Positions 21,062-32,028 of a stretch of DNA of 64,000 bases are shown here, in pieces. Every line of letters starts with the position of its first letter. The stretch's first letter is position 1. Source of the DNA: Leptodontidium sp. MPI-SDFR-AT-0119 (Eukaryota > Ascomycota > Leotiomycetes > Helotiales > Leptodontidiaceae). A model generated the notes under the pieces. That model did no database searches, had not been told where the DNA came from, and saw nothing but the letters and a program-made list of their open reading frames with translations. The stretch covers positions 2,046,001 to 2,110,000 of the forward strand of contig JAHLEZ010000012.1 of the NCBI GenBank assembly GCA_020726505.1. Direction: 5' to 3'. A program made the position numbers and the translations under genes.

Positions 21062-22500
21062 AGCGCTGGCCAGATACTTATCAGAAGTCACATCCGGGTT
21101 AGCAAATGGCGAGTTTGCGGCGAACAATACATGTAATGGCGCGTGGCGTTGATATTCATTTGGAGGATAGGCTCAGTTTGGACTTGGATGGAGATGTATT
21201 ATTGACGATTGCGGATATCACGATGTTGTGGGGAGCGAATGTTCAAAACCTATTGAACTTCCATAGATGAGTTTAGATTTCTTGACAATACAAACAGTTC
21301 AAGCCCAGCCTCCTGCTTTCTGTCGTGAAAACCACATCCGTCTTTTCTTGCCCCTTCTCCCCCATTCTCCACGCCTGCTTAGAGAATTTGCGCCTCACTA
21401 AAACATCTCATTTCTCACCATCAACTTTCTTCACTCTCTTAGAGCTCTTGGAATATTTGGCACCAACGTGGGGTGCATTCGGCATTCCATGGCACACGAT
21501 TACCGACGCTAGGCAGACCGCCCCCATATAAGCTTGGCTGAGACCACGGAGGTGTCCCAGATGTCCAAACACAATCCACATTTCTGTCTCTCAATTGAAA
21601 CATTTTTCATCTTGGCAGTCACCTTGGCAGCCAAAGCAAAGTGTCTTGTTGGATAATATAAGCAATATTGCCTGGGGTAAACTTCCGAGCTTTGAGCGAT
21701 GCTTGTTCCCAGGTCGATCGGGTTTAGTCAAGTATTTGGGAAATCGCGAGGAGGCATTTTCTCTCGGTTTTCCAGGATTTCTTTTAGTATCCTGAAGATC
21801 AAAATAATCTGATATACTTGATCGAGGTGTAGGATCTAGCAGTGATCGACAGATGTGGTGTGCTGGATCTATTGATGAATTTGGGTGCGCAACTCCGGAG
21901 CTGGGACGAGCCCATCTCGTTCAAGTGGGTTCAGGGTATGAGAAGAACTCGGCCTAGATTCACGTTTCCAAGGAGCCAAGCAGCACGCCATCGCACTTGT
22001 TAAAAACACAGGCGACGATCTTCAGCAAAAGCAAGACACGATCGCCAATCTATTCTTCACACTTCTCCGAATTATATTCAACAACTTCTTGCATTCTACA
22101 AGCAGTGATCAGCCTCCTGTGTTTTTATATCATAGAGATGTTCCCCGAGCTAATGCAATGTTGGCGCTATAGTTCCGGAAAATTGCTGCGTCGATTTGTA
22201 TACATTCTAGGACTTTTCCTCCCACGCTGTTCCATTTTTTTCTCTATAGATCACATCGCCTTGACATCCGTTCAAAAATATATCCTGTTTATCATACATT
22301 TCACAAAAGCGACCGGCCGTCCTCTCAGGACTCTTGTCTTTCGGAGTTGCCGACCCGCTGAAAGTCGAAGTCTCGGTTGACATTGAGAACATACTAGAAG
22401 AAGTTGTTAGGCACGGCGCTTCATTGAAGAAGCACGATATACAAGTCACCTTTTATTATTTCCATCCTATAGCGGTAATTAACACGCCATAGGTTTGGAC
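21062..22500. other. intergenic, no clear gene
   Basis: Several short plus-strand frames are present but none has a convincing protein pattern. The segment from about 22315 to 22440 reads as a plausible acidic peptide (VEVSVDIENILEEVV) without an ATG, and may be part of the unresolved gene just downstream. Confidence 0.4.
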
Positions 22501-22517
22501 AGCAAAACACCAACGCC

Positions 22518-22927
22518 ATGTCGAGCTTCTCCAATGTTGATCCGGTTGACGAATACGGATACGTATTAGCTCTTCTCTCATTTATAGTATTCAAACCTAT
22601 GACTATGTGTCTCATTTTCCACCCCAATCTAACACTCAATTTCCTAACACCACCTGCTAACAATAATTTCAACCAGCGTCCTACTCTACCCTCAGCCCCA
22701 GTTACGGTGTCCGGCAAGACGCATTCATCGCATACCCAGGGCGATGCCTGACATTGCCCAACTTTCCCAACTCCAAATTTGGATCGACATTGCTAGGGCC
22801 AAAAGTTTCTTGGTGTGAATTCTATGACTCTTCGGGGTGTATGAGGCGAGTTGTTCTGACCATCGGGACGGCGGCAAGCGAGGTGGATACAACAAGGACG
22901 CAGCTGAGCAGCTTCAAGAGCTCCTGA
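22518..22927 (+). CDS. fragmentary small cysteine-containing protein gene (unresolved exons)
   Basis: An exon from about 22678 to 22927 reads as a coherent ~82-residue C-terminal segment with YPGRCLTLPNF, VSWCEFYDSSGC and an acidic/Thr tail, and follows a good acceptor (TTTCAACCAG). The nearest upstream ATG (22518, MSSFSNVDPVDEYGY) is in an incompatible phase with the obvious donor GTATTA, so the 5' structure is unresolved. It may start further upstream or be a decayed copy. Three cysteines and the length suggest a small secreted-type protein, but no signal peptide was located. Confidence 0.3.
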
Positions 22928-23414
22928 AGTAGAGAGCGGGTTTTGCCTTCACGAAAAGATGATATATTTTTGCTACATTAGGAATTGTTCTATGTTCGCA
23001 TACAATAAATTCGACTACCAGCAGATGTGTCGACTTTGTTGATGTTGGCTCGCTTGTTGCATTCGTGAACTCGGCTTTGATTCTGCAAACTATGAAACCA
23101 GTCCTATGCTGTATGCATACTCGATACTAACCAATAACAAACACCCCAGTGATAGGTCCGAAAAGTATGAGTAACGTAGCTGAAGGTAAGCTAATGTCCG
23201 ATGCCTAGGTATTCCACTTTACTGCTAGTCACGTGGGTGTGGCTTGATGAGCTTGTATTAGGTTAGGTGGTGGCTGACAAGAGCTGAGCCAAAAACTTTT
23301 TCCGTGTCGACTTGGGGTTATTCTCTTTCTTCCATCGTATCCTCAAACTACAAAAAGAGGCCAAATTGAAGCTCAGAAACTTTATCAAAGCTCAGACTCA
23401 GAGACACTTCAAGA
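22928..23414. other. intergenic, no gene seen
   Basis: Upstream region of the HET-domain gene. Nothing else is recognised. Confidence 0.5.
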
Positions 23415-25391
23415 ATGTCGTCTTTCCTCCGGCACGTCCACAAAGGCCGACTGCTATCAAAAGTTATCCCAGCAAGGCTGAAGCATTCAGCTCCATCAGC
23501 GTCGTTCATGTACACATCATTGCAGGATCCGGCGAGCCATTTCAGACTAGTCATACTGCATCCAGCGCTGGAGGACAGTGATGACATCAAGTGCACGCTC
23601 CAATACGCTGATCTGAGCAATCCTGGGGAGTTCGAGGCATTGTCGTATGCTTGGGGAGACCAGGCCGAGAAGCAAACTATCACACTCAACAATCAAAAAT
23701 TTGAAGTTACGTCCAATCTCGCAAATGCTCTGCGAAACTTGCGTAATCTTGGACCGCACAATCGCCTCGCAAGAACTTTTTGGATAGACGCCATATGTAT
23801 TGATCAGCGGAATGAAATCGAACGCAACGCACAAGTGCGGAGAATGGATGTTATATATGAAAGTGCTAGAGAGGTTGTCGTGTGGCTGGGCAGATACTCA
23901 GAGCCTGAAGATGCGCTGGGGAAGTTTGAGGAGCAGTATGGCTATGAACCGTTTCCACAACTCACCTATGACACTTTTCAGAAAATGTCACTAGCTCTAA
24001 ACCGTTGGGTTACATTCGAAGCGAACGAGGATGGCATGACTTTCGACTTGAATCGCTTCATAGACGACGATGCAGCTTCGCTTTGCTATTTCTCACGGAT
24101 ATGTAACCGAGCATGGTTTCATCGACTATGGGTCTTCCAAGAAGTTAGCCTAGCTCGCAAAGTTGTTCTGGTCTGTGGTAGATGTACCATGGATATGGAA
24201 TTGATCTCCGAAGTTGCAGATTCTCTTTCGAGGTCTGGTATGTCTTCTGTGGCTTTTGATGAGATGCCAGAGGATCCAGCGATTCATGAGTCGGCCTGGC
24301 GGGTGCAGCGAATGTTCAGTACGACGACGAAAAAGACATCTTTATGGAAACTTTTGAAGGAGACGAGAGAACTGAAATGCACCGATCCTCGTGACAAATT
24401 AATCGCAATTCACGGACTCATGACAGAGGACGATAAGGAAGATATATGTATCGATTACACTCAGTCCATTGCTGAAATGTATAAAGGCTGGGCGAAGAGG
24501 CGAATGGTTCGGACTGGTCGGCTCGACATATTCTCTTACTGCAATGAAAGCAACGGGTTGGACTTACCCTCGTGGGTCCCAAATTTGTCAACAAACTCCT
24601 GGAGTTTCGATCACACCTTTCTGTTGCAGAGCGATATTAACAACAAAGCCAGAACCGGTCTGTGCTACAGCGCCACGGGAAATAGCTTTGCAGACGCTAT
24701 GATCTCTGAAGACGGACTTCAAATAAAGCTTTGGGGGCATAAAATAGGGCAAATCACAAGTTTAAGTGCCTCTACACAATCAATGAGCTTAGACTGGAAC
24801 CTGACCCTGAGCGATTCGATCCTTCCGAAAGTCTTGAAGGCATGGGAAGACTTCGTCATTCGAAACCTCAATTTACAAAAGCTTACCGATTTACAGCCTG
24901 AAAAGTTTCTTGAAGTGCTACTTAGAGGTTATCTGGGTAATTCAAAGGCTTTAAACCCCTTTGAAAGATGGCACTACACGCTTGAAAAGTTCATCAACTC
25001 TAGTCGAGCAGGGGAATCGGCGCACAAAACTTTCATTTCCACCTTGGGACCATATGCCTACACCAATCTCGTCGGTGCCATGTACAGTCAGATATTTATC
25101 ACCGATACCGGCTCTATTGGTATAGTGCGTGAGTGCTGCAACATTGCTGTTGGAGATACCGTCCATTTGCTTCTTGGAGGGAACACACCATATGTTCTAC
25201 GTCAAGACTCGGACACACAGAAAAGTCACAGGAAAGGTGTGGAACAACCGAAAGCAGCCCCAGAATTATTCGAGACACCATTGCCTTATCGTTTCATGGG
25301 ATCATGCTACGTGCAGGGATATATGGATGGCGAGGCCATGCCATCTTTCCGGAAAGGGGAGATCGAGTTTTCTAATATTACTCTCTATTGA
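23415..25391 (+). CDS. heterokaryon incompatibility (HET) domain protein
   Basis: Single-exon frame of 658 aa. The HET domain spans roughly residues 40-240: FEALSYAWGD (73-82), FWIDAICIDQ (122-131), ERNAQVRRM and VVVWLGR (154-160) are its standard blocks. HET proteins trigger programmed cell death when incompatible hyphae fuse and may act in innate recognition. The remaining ~400 residues have no NACHT, WD40 or ankyrin signature that I can see, so this is the common short HET architecture. A downstream ATG (MYTSLQDPASHF) within the frame would give a start closer to the domain. It converges with the glutaminase gene, 103 bp between stop codons. Confidence 0.92.
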   Translation: MSSFLRHVHKGRLLSKVIPARLKHSAPSASFMYTSLQDPASHFRLVILHPALEDSDDIKCTLQYADLSNPGEFEALSYAWGDQAEKQTITLNNQKFEVTSNLANALRNLRNLGPHNRLARTFWIDAICIDQRNEIERNAQVRRMDVIYESAREVVVWLGRYSEPEDALGKFEEQYGYEPFPQLTYDTFQKMSLALNRWVTFEANEDGMTFDLNRFIDDDAASLCYFSRICNRAWFHRLWVFQEVSLARKVVLVCGRCTMDMELISEVADSLSRSGMSSVAFDEMPEDPAIHESAWRVQRMFSTTTKKTSLWKLLKETRELKCTDPRDKLIAIHGLMTEDDKEDICIDYTQSIAEMYKGWAKRRMVRTGRLDIFSYCNESNGLDLPSWVPNLSTNSWSFDHTFLLQSDINNKARTGLCYSATGNSFADAMISEDGLQIKLWGHKIGQITSLSASTQSMSLDWNLTLSDSILPKVLKAWEDFVIRNLNLQKLTDLQPEKFLEVLLRGYLGNSKALNPFERWHYTLEKFINSSRAGESAHKTFISTLGPYAYTNLVGAMYSQIFITDTGSIGIVRECCNIAVGDTVHLLLGGNTPYVLRQDSDTQKSHRKGVEQPKAAPELFETPLPYRFMGSCYVQGYMDGEAMPSFRKGEIEFSNITLY

Positions 25392-25494
25392 AAGATCAAG
25401 CAAGACAAATTTCCGCTGCCCAGCATTCCTCAGACAATCTCTACACCCGAGCACAGGTGGAGCAAAAATATGATCATTACAAAAGAGATATTTC

Positions 25495-28286
25495 TCATAC
25501 AATAAACTCTCGCTCCATGGAATCCTCATCTCTCTTCCCATACGCCGCTGTTGGTGCACCGTCCAAAGCCAACAGCGCAAAGTGCCCACCCGCAACAGGC
25601 CTCGCGATGAAAGGGCCATTCGCAAAACTAAGTCTGGTCAGTGAAAACTCAAAAAGATCAAAAGGGTTCACTCACTCTCCTGTTTGCGTGTGATAGAGAT
25701 CTGTAAAAGCGCGATTGGTGGGAGTAGTGTTGATCCAGTTTGCCAGTTTGGAGATGAACATACTCTTGGTGGACGGGGAAGAGATTGCCGCTACCCACAT
25801 CTCCCAGTCGGCTGCTGTGCATGAGTGCGATGATAGGAGAAATGTTGGAAAGGGCTCGGAACATACATTTGGTAAATACATTTCTGGTATCAAGGGGCAC
25901 GCCGTAGGTCTGAGCTACTGTGGGATAGAAAGTTGACTGCATGTTGTAAATAGATTCCGGAACGAGATTCAAACCTAAAAGTACATCGCCGTAAAGATTA
26001 TAGAGCAGCCCTAAATTTATTAAAAGCATATCCAAACAAACTTTCAGCGAAACGAGTTTTCCACACATACCATGAGAGTCCCGATCTTGATACGCCAAAT
26101 TCGTATGTGGGGGATTTGCACCTCTTACCACACCCAGTTTCTGCCACTTGTCGATATAGTCATGTGCAATACTTGTATAATTCTCGGCATCTACTAGGTT
26201 GCCAATCTTCCTCGCCACGACGGACATCGCCTCGATGGCGATGATACCTTTTAATGCAAGGTTCGTCTGGTTCGCGAGCTGGCCTTGGAAATCGTCTGTT
26301 GACAGCTGGTTCGCAGGTATTAAGGCTTCTTGGACGAGATATCCTGTCCATTGCTTGAGGATCTTGTAATGCTGTGAGAGATAAGCCGTGTCTCCGGTGC
26401 GCTGGGCGTAAGCGAGGGTTGCGATGATCATGTTGCCGCATTCTTCAAGTGGCATCGGCTCTAGTATTGTAAGCGGGCGATACTATATTCCAAAGTCAAA
26501 GAGATGCTAACCTCCATCTCCAGTCGGATGACCAATAGCACGTGGATAGTTTGCACCAAGATCGTGCAGCGAATAAGTCTGGGGGAAACGACCAGCTTCT
26601 TGATTTTCGAAGAGTGGATCCAGTAGATACTTGACCAAAATGGGATTCGAGTACAGAAATATCGGCATAGCAGGGAACAAAACGTCGACTGTCTGAATAT
26701 TACCGTCTGAACTAATTTCTTTGAGGAATAAATAAGGCTTGGCTGGCGTTCCGCACAATTGGACGGCGCCGAAAGCTTGTCGGGCGGAGAGCGAAGTGAT
26801 TGTGAGATAATCCTGACCTCCCGCTTTAAGAGAGTCGACAGCTATTTTATGATCCAGTGCGCCGTTGTTGTTGATCCAGTCCTTGTAGAAGAACTCAACC
26901 TGCCATCTGGTCAGCATCGATAGGGAAAGGAAACTAGTAGCTACATGCCATTCCCAAGTCTGTGTTCCAGTAGCTCGTCCAAAGAGAAGGTAATTCGACT
27001 AGTCCATTCGCACCATTATAATAGATTGCATTTTTCTGAGCATGTACGATCGTATACAAAGTCGATATTGGAGTTTTTCCAACACTACCGAGAGAATTTG
27101 CAAAGGCGAAGACTGGCCAACTTGAACTGATGCCTCGAAAATTCGTGTCTTGAGTGTCAGGGAGGGCTCCGTTGCTTAAGAAATTCTGGCGAACTGTAGA
27201 ATCGGATCCAGATTGATAAGTCATCGAGGAAATAGCCGCGGTAGACCCTATAATGCCAATTTCAGGTCCACATTCCAAAGTAAACAAACCCCACGGATGC
27301 AGCTTGGAAGTTCAAGGTGTGATATCTCATGCGATAGAAAGCAAGAAAATGACTTACAGTACCAGTTACCCCAGTGAGCAGCATCGTCAGGGTAGTCAGC
27401 ATTAAACTCGCTTTGAGTTTGCTGGAAGGATTTGTGATTGGCAACTCCGTTCTGCACAGCGTAGCTGGACAATTTTAGCCGGATATTTTGAAAAGTTTGG
27501 CGGGATCTGATACCTCCAGGCCACGGGTTCCGAGTTATGAGTTGGATTGACCCATTCTGAATTGTGGTTAGCCAGGCCCAAGCCCCGTTCTGATGTCCCG
27601 GACATACCTGCTGAAGTATCCGTGTAGAGTTGGACATTGTGATTCGCATTATCACGTGAAGTCACAGTCACTGACAAGTACGTTCCGATGATGGACTGAC
27701 GTTTGATATCTGTCGGAGTAAGCGGTGATAAGAACGTCACATTCATCGTGACCTTCCCAGCTACATTCATGATGAAAGTAGATCTTTGGGAGGTATACTC
27801 GAAGAAGTCCTGGGTGACCAGTGGAGGAGCTGCACCGTTGACATAAGCATCCCCCATCCAGGTGTACGATGTGCCGTCAACTCTGATGAAGCCAACCCAA
27901 GCTGTAACAGCTCCATTTCTTCCTGCAACGGGGCCAGGTTGCGAGCCACTGTAACGAAATGTTAGATGTGATGTCTGCCAGTCAGGTTGGGGTCTCACGC
28001 CCAAAAACGCCTATGTTGAGATTAGTATGGTCTCGTCAGGAATAAGCATGGCATTCGTACGGCCAGTATCCAGCAAGATTACCACCGCTGCCTCCATCAC
28101 TACCTACTTCGAGCCATGTACTCATATATGGACTCTTAACTGAGGAGTCGTTAACTATTTTCGCAGTTTCACATGAGTGGACGTACCTGCAAGTGGAATT
28201 GCTGGTGGACGAGCTGGACTAAAAGTTGATGCCCAGACGAAGGTGAAAAAGAAGTTGCAAATGACTGCCAGTACATTACGCTTCAT
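25495..28286 (-). CDS. gtaA: extracellular glutaminase GtaA
   Basis: Predicted 726 aa in twelve exons: 28286-28187, 28139-28061, 28010-27999, 27948-27608, 27556-27514, 27464-27358, 27247-26949, 26899-26512, 26460-26071, 26010-25867, 25814-25676, 25633-25495. The sum is in frame. GtaA-type enzymes hydrolyse extracellular glutamine to glutamate and ammonia. The signal peptide (MKRNVLAVICNFFFTFVWA) is followed by the FSPARPPAIPLAVKSPY opening of the family, then WVGFIRVDGTSYTWMG, LTITSLSARQAFG, MPLEECGNM and the closing ARPVAGGHFALLALDG. Two oddities are needed for a family-consistent protein: a 12-nt microexon at 27999-28010, and a GC-AG intron at 26900-26948. Length is close to the roughly 690-residue norm. 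The gene neighbours an asparaginase on the same strand. Confidence 0.93.
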
Positions 28287-29457
28287 ATTGATTTCTACCA
28301 ATAATTCACACTTGATAAATCAAAGAGTTCGAAAGAATACGTAGAGAGAAGAACGAGGGAAGCTTTCTAAGCAGACCCAAGGCTAGGAAAGAAGTTGAGT
28401 TTACGACGAAATAAGTCCAGCTGCATAGAACAGCCATCAGATCAAAAAGAAAGACCGAGAAGCGAAAGTGGTAGCACTTTGTAAACTTGAGGTACATGAA
28501 AGTCGGTGCGCTGGCTGCATGATCAATCCCGCCCCAGGGTAGAACCTGAGACTGAGAGCATGCGGTCAGATGGTGCTCTCATCTAACCCAGGAACTCTGG
28601 TGCCAAGTTACAACACAAAAGAAACTAAAGTCTGCTCCTACTATTTTCGGATCCTACGTGTGATCGGTCAACTTCGTGTGCAACACCCGCGCTACTCCAG
28701 GCCTAGCATTTCTTGGTTTTGGGGAGAAAGTGAGAAAGTTGTATGAGAATACAATTTTTTCCTAATTACAGAGCAGACAACAATTGATGGACGCGCTTGC
28801 GTAGCTCCCTGCAAGTTCTCATCGATCACCAAATTCAGATAGGAGGGACCAGTGGTGACGCAACCGACCGAAATCGAATGCAGTGAATCGTTCCGATTCA
28901 ATCAAATGATTAAGGTCAGCATGCTTTCCCAGTCAGGCTCGTCGGAGAATGGCTTGGTGGTGGTGGAGGGGTATCAAGAAGTGGAATGTGCTCCAATCAC
29001 ATGCGCTGCGTCCTTTGATCACCCGCGCAGTTCGGCAAACTTCCAGAAACCTGCGAGGACAAGCTTTTATGTTGTGTAAACTCCGATCCGCATGCCTTGC
29101 AGTCAACAACTCATCGTGGGGTAACGTCGAGGAATATTGTGGGGAGTGTTTACTCAGGCCTGCCTTGCTTGCCAGACTGGTATTTGCGGGGTAGACCTCG
29201 TGGGAAGGAAAATTCCATGCTGTGGTATGCAGCTGATATACCAGGATTCTCGGCCACCGGAAAGAAACAGGGTAACACAAAATAAACTGCTGAAAGATTT
29301 CGTGATTGTGCTTTACAGCACACGAACTGTATCGTTACTTGGAGTTGTGCCACAAACGCCCAGCAGATATGTCGTCTCCGTAGCTTAACTTCTTTGGCCG
29401 CTTTCGTTACGTCTTAGTTTCTCTTGATGCAAACCCCTGTGTCTGAATCTTATCTCT
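28287..29457. other. intergenic between glutaminase and asparaginase
   Basis: About 1.2 kb containing the glutaminase promoter and asparaginase 3' flank. No gene is supported, and no strong TATA box or AreA-type clustered GATA sites were picked out by eye. Confidence 0.5.
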
Positions 29458-31002
29458 TCAATAGTATATTTCCTGGTTTGCAAGAGGACCATAAACTGCG
29501 TTTCTCAGCGGCCCCTCAAAGAGGTCTCGAATCAGATCCATATCATACCCAGCGTTGATACCCAGTTGCAGAACAATACGTGCTTGCTCGGCACCGATAT
29601 AGCTAGAGAAGAAACTAGTCCATGTCAGAAACTCTATTTCTCGTCTTTCAATGAACTATGGAGCCAGATAGAAAGAGCAACTCGAGAACAAAGTAACTCA
29701 CACAGAGCCTATGGAGGGCCTTGGAACTCCAGTACCAGAGGCTGGTCGGGCGACTGCAACAACTGGAATTCCCTTGCTGAACAGTTCTGCAGCGACTGCT
29801 TGAGTACTGGGCCTCAGTTGTGCTGCACCCGCGCCCATAATGATCAAACCCCTGTGCAAAATCAGTAATCATTTATGAAAATTGAGACTCTGAGCGATTC
29901 CGAGAGACATACTTTGCTCCATTGGCCACAGCAGCATGCATCAACGAATCGTCAAATCCCTTTAGTTTCGTTAGCGCCTCTGAAATTTCGGGTTTCGTTT
30001 AATTGGGACTGACGGTGACCATAGAGAATGACAACAGAGGGTAGTTCTGTGGTGTTCGCTACGTTGAAGTGGGGACGCCCTGTAGGATACGATGGGCCGA
30101 AGAAGTAATATGGCTGACCCGCGAGAAAAGCACCAAGGTTTCCTTGCTCAAGAGCTTTGAAGGTATCGGGGGTGTTTGCGTTCAATTTTGTAGAGTAGTA
30201 TATCGAAGTGATTCTAAATGGGATATGTGAGCAATCGGCTGGAGAGCGATGCTCGAGAGTAGAAATCAAACAGTGATCAATGCCAGGATACGCTACATAC
30301 CTATCATTGAAAGCAATGAGTCCACCGCGATCTCGTGATGATCGCGAAGCTGCTGCTGCCACAGCTTGGTAGAAGTTTGATGGACCATCAGGAGACATGT
30401 AAGTATTTGGCCTCATCGAACCGGTCGCGATGAAAGGCTTTGAGCAATTGAACGTCATGTCGACACCGAATGCCTTTATTAGAAAGTAGTGAGCAGTGAA
30501 TAAATTCTTTTAGAAGATCAATTGAAACTTCTCATGCATACCGTCTCTTCCAAGGTGTTGGTCCCGTGGAACATGATGGCACCCGCGATATCAGAATCCT
30601 TGGCACACAATTGACGATTGGCATGCTGGGTGATGTTGAGAAACAAGGATGAATTCGCTCCAGAACTTCCGCCCGAAGTGGCAAATCTGACAATAGCTAG
30701 CTGTGCTAAATTCAAGACTTCGGTGACATTTCCGATGAGATCTGCTGGCGTTGGAGCGGTTCCAGAGCCGTAATTGATGTTGTCAATTCGACTGTAGTTC
30801 GAAGCTGACAGAATGGTGCCTCCTGCGCTATAGATCCTGAAAATAATTAGCTGAAGTATGGGAAGATTCGAATAGAAACGACTTACACGGCCTTGGGAAG
30901 GAAGGGGTTAGTAGATATCCATTCAAGTCCAGAATCGAAAGAAGTTGCTCTTGTGAGAGCTGAAAATGCTAGAACGGCACCGGCTAGAGTATTGCAAAGC
31001 AT
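29458..31002 (-). CDS. secreted L-asparaginase-like protein with an altered catalytic motif
   Basis: Predicted 379 aa in seven exons: 31002-30887, 30836-30542, 30473-30301, 30213-30020, 29979-29913, 29851-29702, 29602-29458. The introns include a 40-bp one at 29980-30019. Residues 1-20 form a signal peptide. Type II asparaginases hydrolyse asparagine to aspartate and ammonia. The first catalytic Thr is in SAGGTI (Thr46). The second motif reads HGTNTLEET (129-137) where the family has HGTDT, so the catalytic Asp is Asn132 (codon AAC). The TGSMRP, DGPSNF and RGGLIAFNDR blocks and a lysine in STKLNANT are conserved. The loop that normally carries the substrate-binding Ser reads GGSSGAN. Activity is uncertain. 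Confidence 0.9.
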
Positions 31003-32028
31003 ACTGGAAATAAGATGAGAGCGTTGTGTTTGGAAGTCCACGGCGAGATTGTTGGAATAGAGGACGATATATGTCACTTTCCAAGAGTGGAGAGATTGAA
31101 AATAGATAAGAACGGAAAGCTGTTCCGACATTAGTTTAATTAGACCAAGAGCCACAAGCTTCTAGCTTTATTCCAGTGAACAATTAGCTCCGCAGGAGTG
31201 CTGCAATGCATTGCGTGTATCCCACTCTCATCTGCACTCTTTTTTTACACTTTTAGTTCTTGGTAAACAGGATGGTGCCGAAATACTTATATCCCTATAC
31301 CTCAGTGCTATCTCCGATACTATTATCCGAAGCGCAGATCTCAAGATCCCTCGGTAGTGTATAGGCATGAGAATTGTCTTTCATGGTTGACTGAAAATCC
31401 CGACCTCTTATCTTGGGGCGACTTTAACTGTCGAGCATACAGGCTGCCAAGTGTGAAGGTGAAAGCCAAGGAAAAGCAGTCCCGTTCTGTCTATATCTAC
31501 CAGATAAGTGGTATGATAGACAGACATCAATGGGTTGGTTCATTGAAAGTGGGATGGGAGAATTGGCAGCTCGACCGAGGTTTTCGGAAGATCCGAAAAA
31601 CGGAAGATCCGAAAGCTAGGACAGGAAGTGATGAAAATCTTTCTATTGGCGTTTCTAGCCAGGTTGGTTGGGGGCCAGCCTATTCGAAAATAAACAACGA
31701 AAATGAAGATAACGTCTCAGATGTTTGATGACGATATCACGGTCCTGCGAGATGGTTCGCTTAGAGCAGGTCAGCTGACCAAGACTTTTTCCTAGCGGAA
31801 TCACAATCTTAATCTCCAGTTTTCGTCCTCAAGCACGCTCAACCAACATTCACAAAATTTGGAGTAGCCAAACAAAATTCCGTTTTATCGCAGAGCGAAT
31901 CGTTTCTCTACCTAAGTCCAACGATTCCGGCGTTCTATTCGACTGATACGTCTCGATTCTAAACGACGCTACCCGCGCCGTCCCACCACCCCAACAAAGC
32001 AGCTTCAGCTTCAGCCGTTTGCGCCGAG
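31003..32028. other. intergenic, no gene seen
   Basis: Divergent upstream regions of the asparaginase and F-box genes. A short Lys-rich frame at 31357-31728 has no supporting features. Confidence 0.5.
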
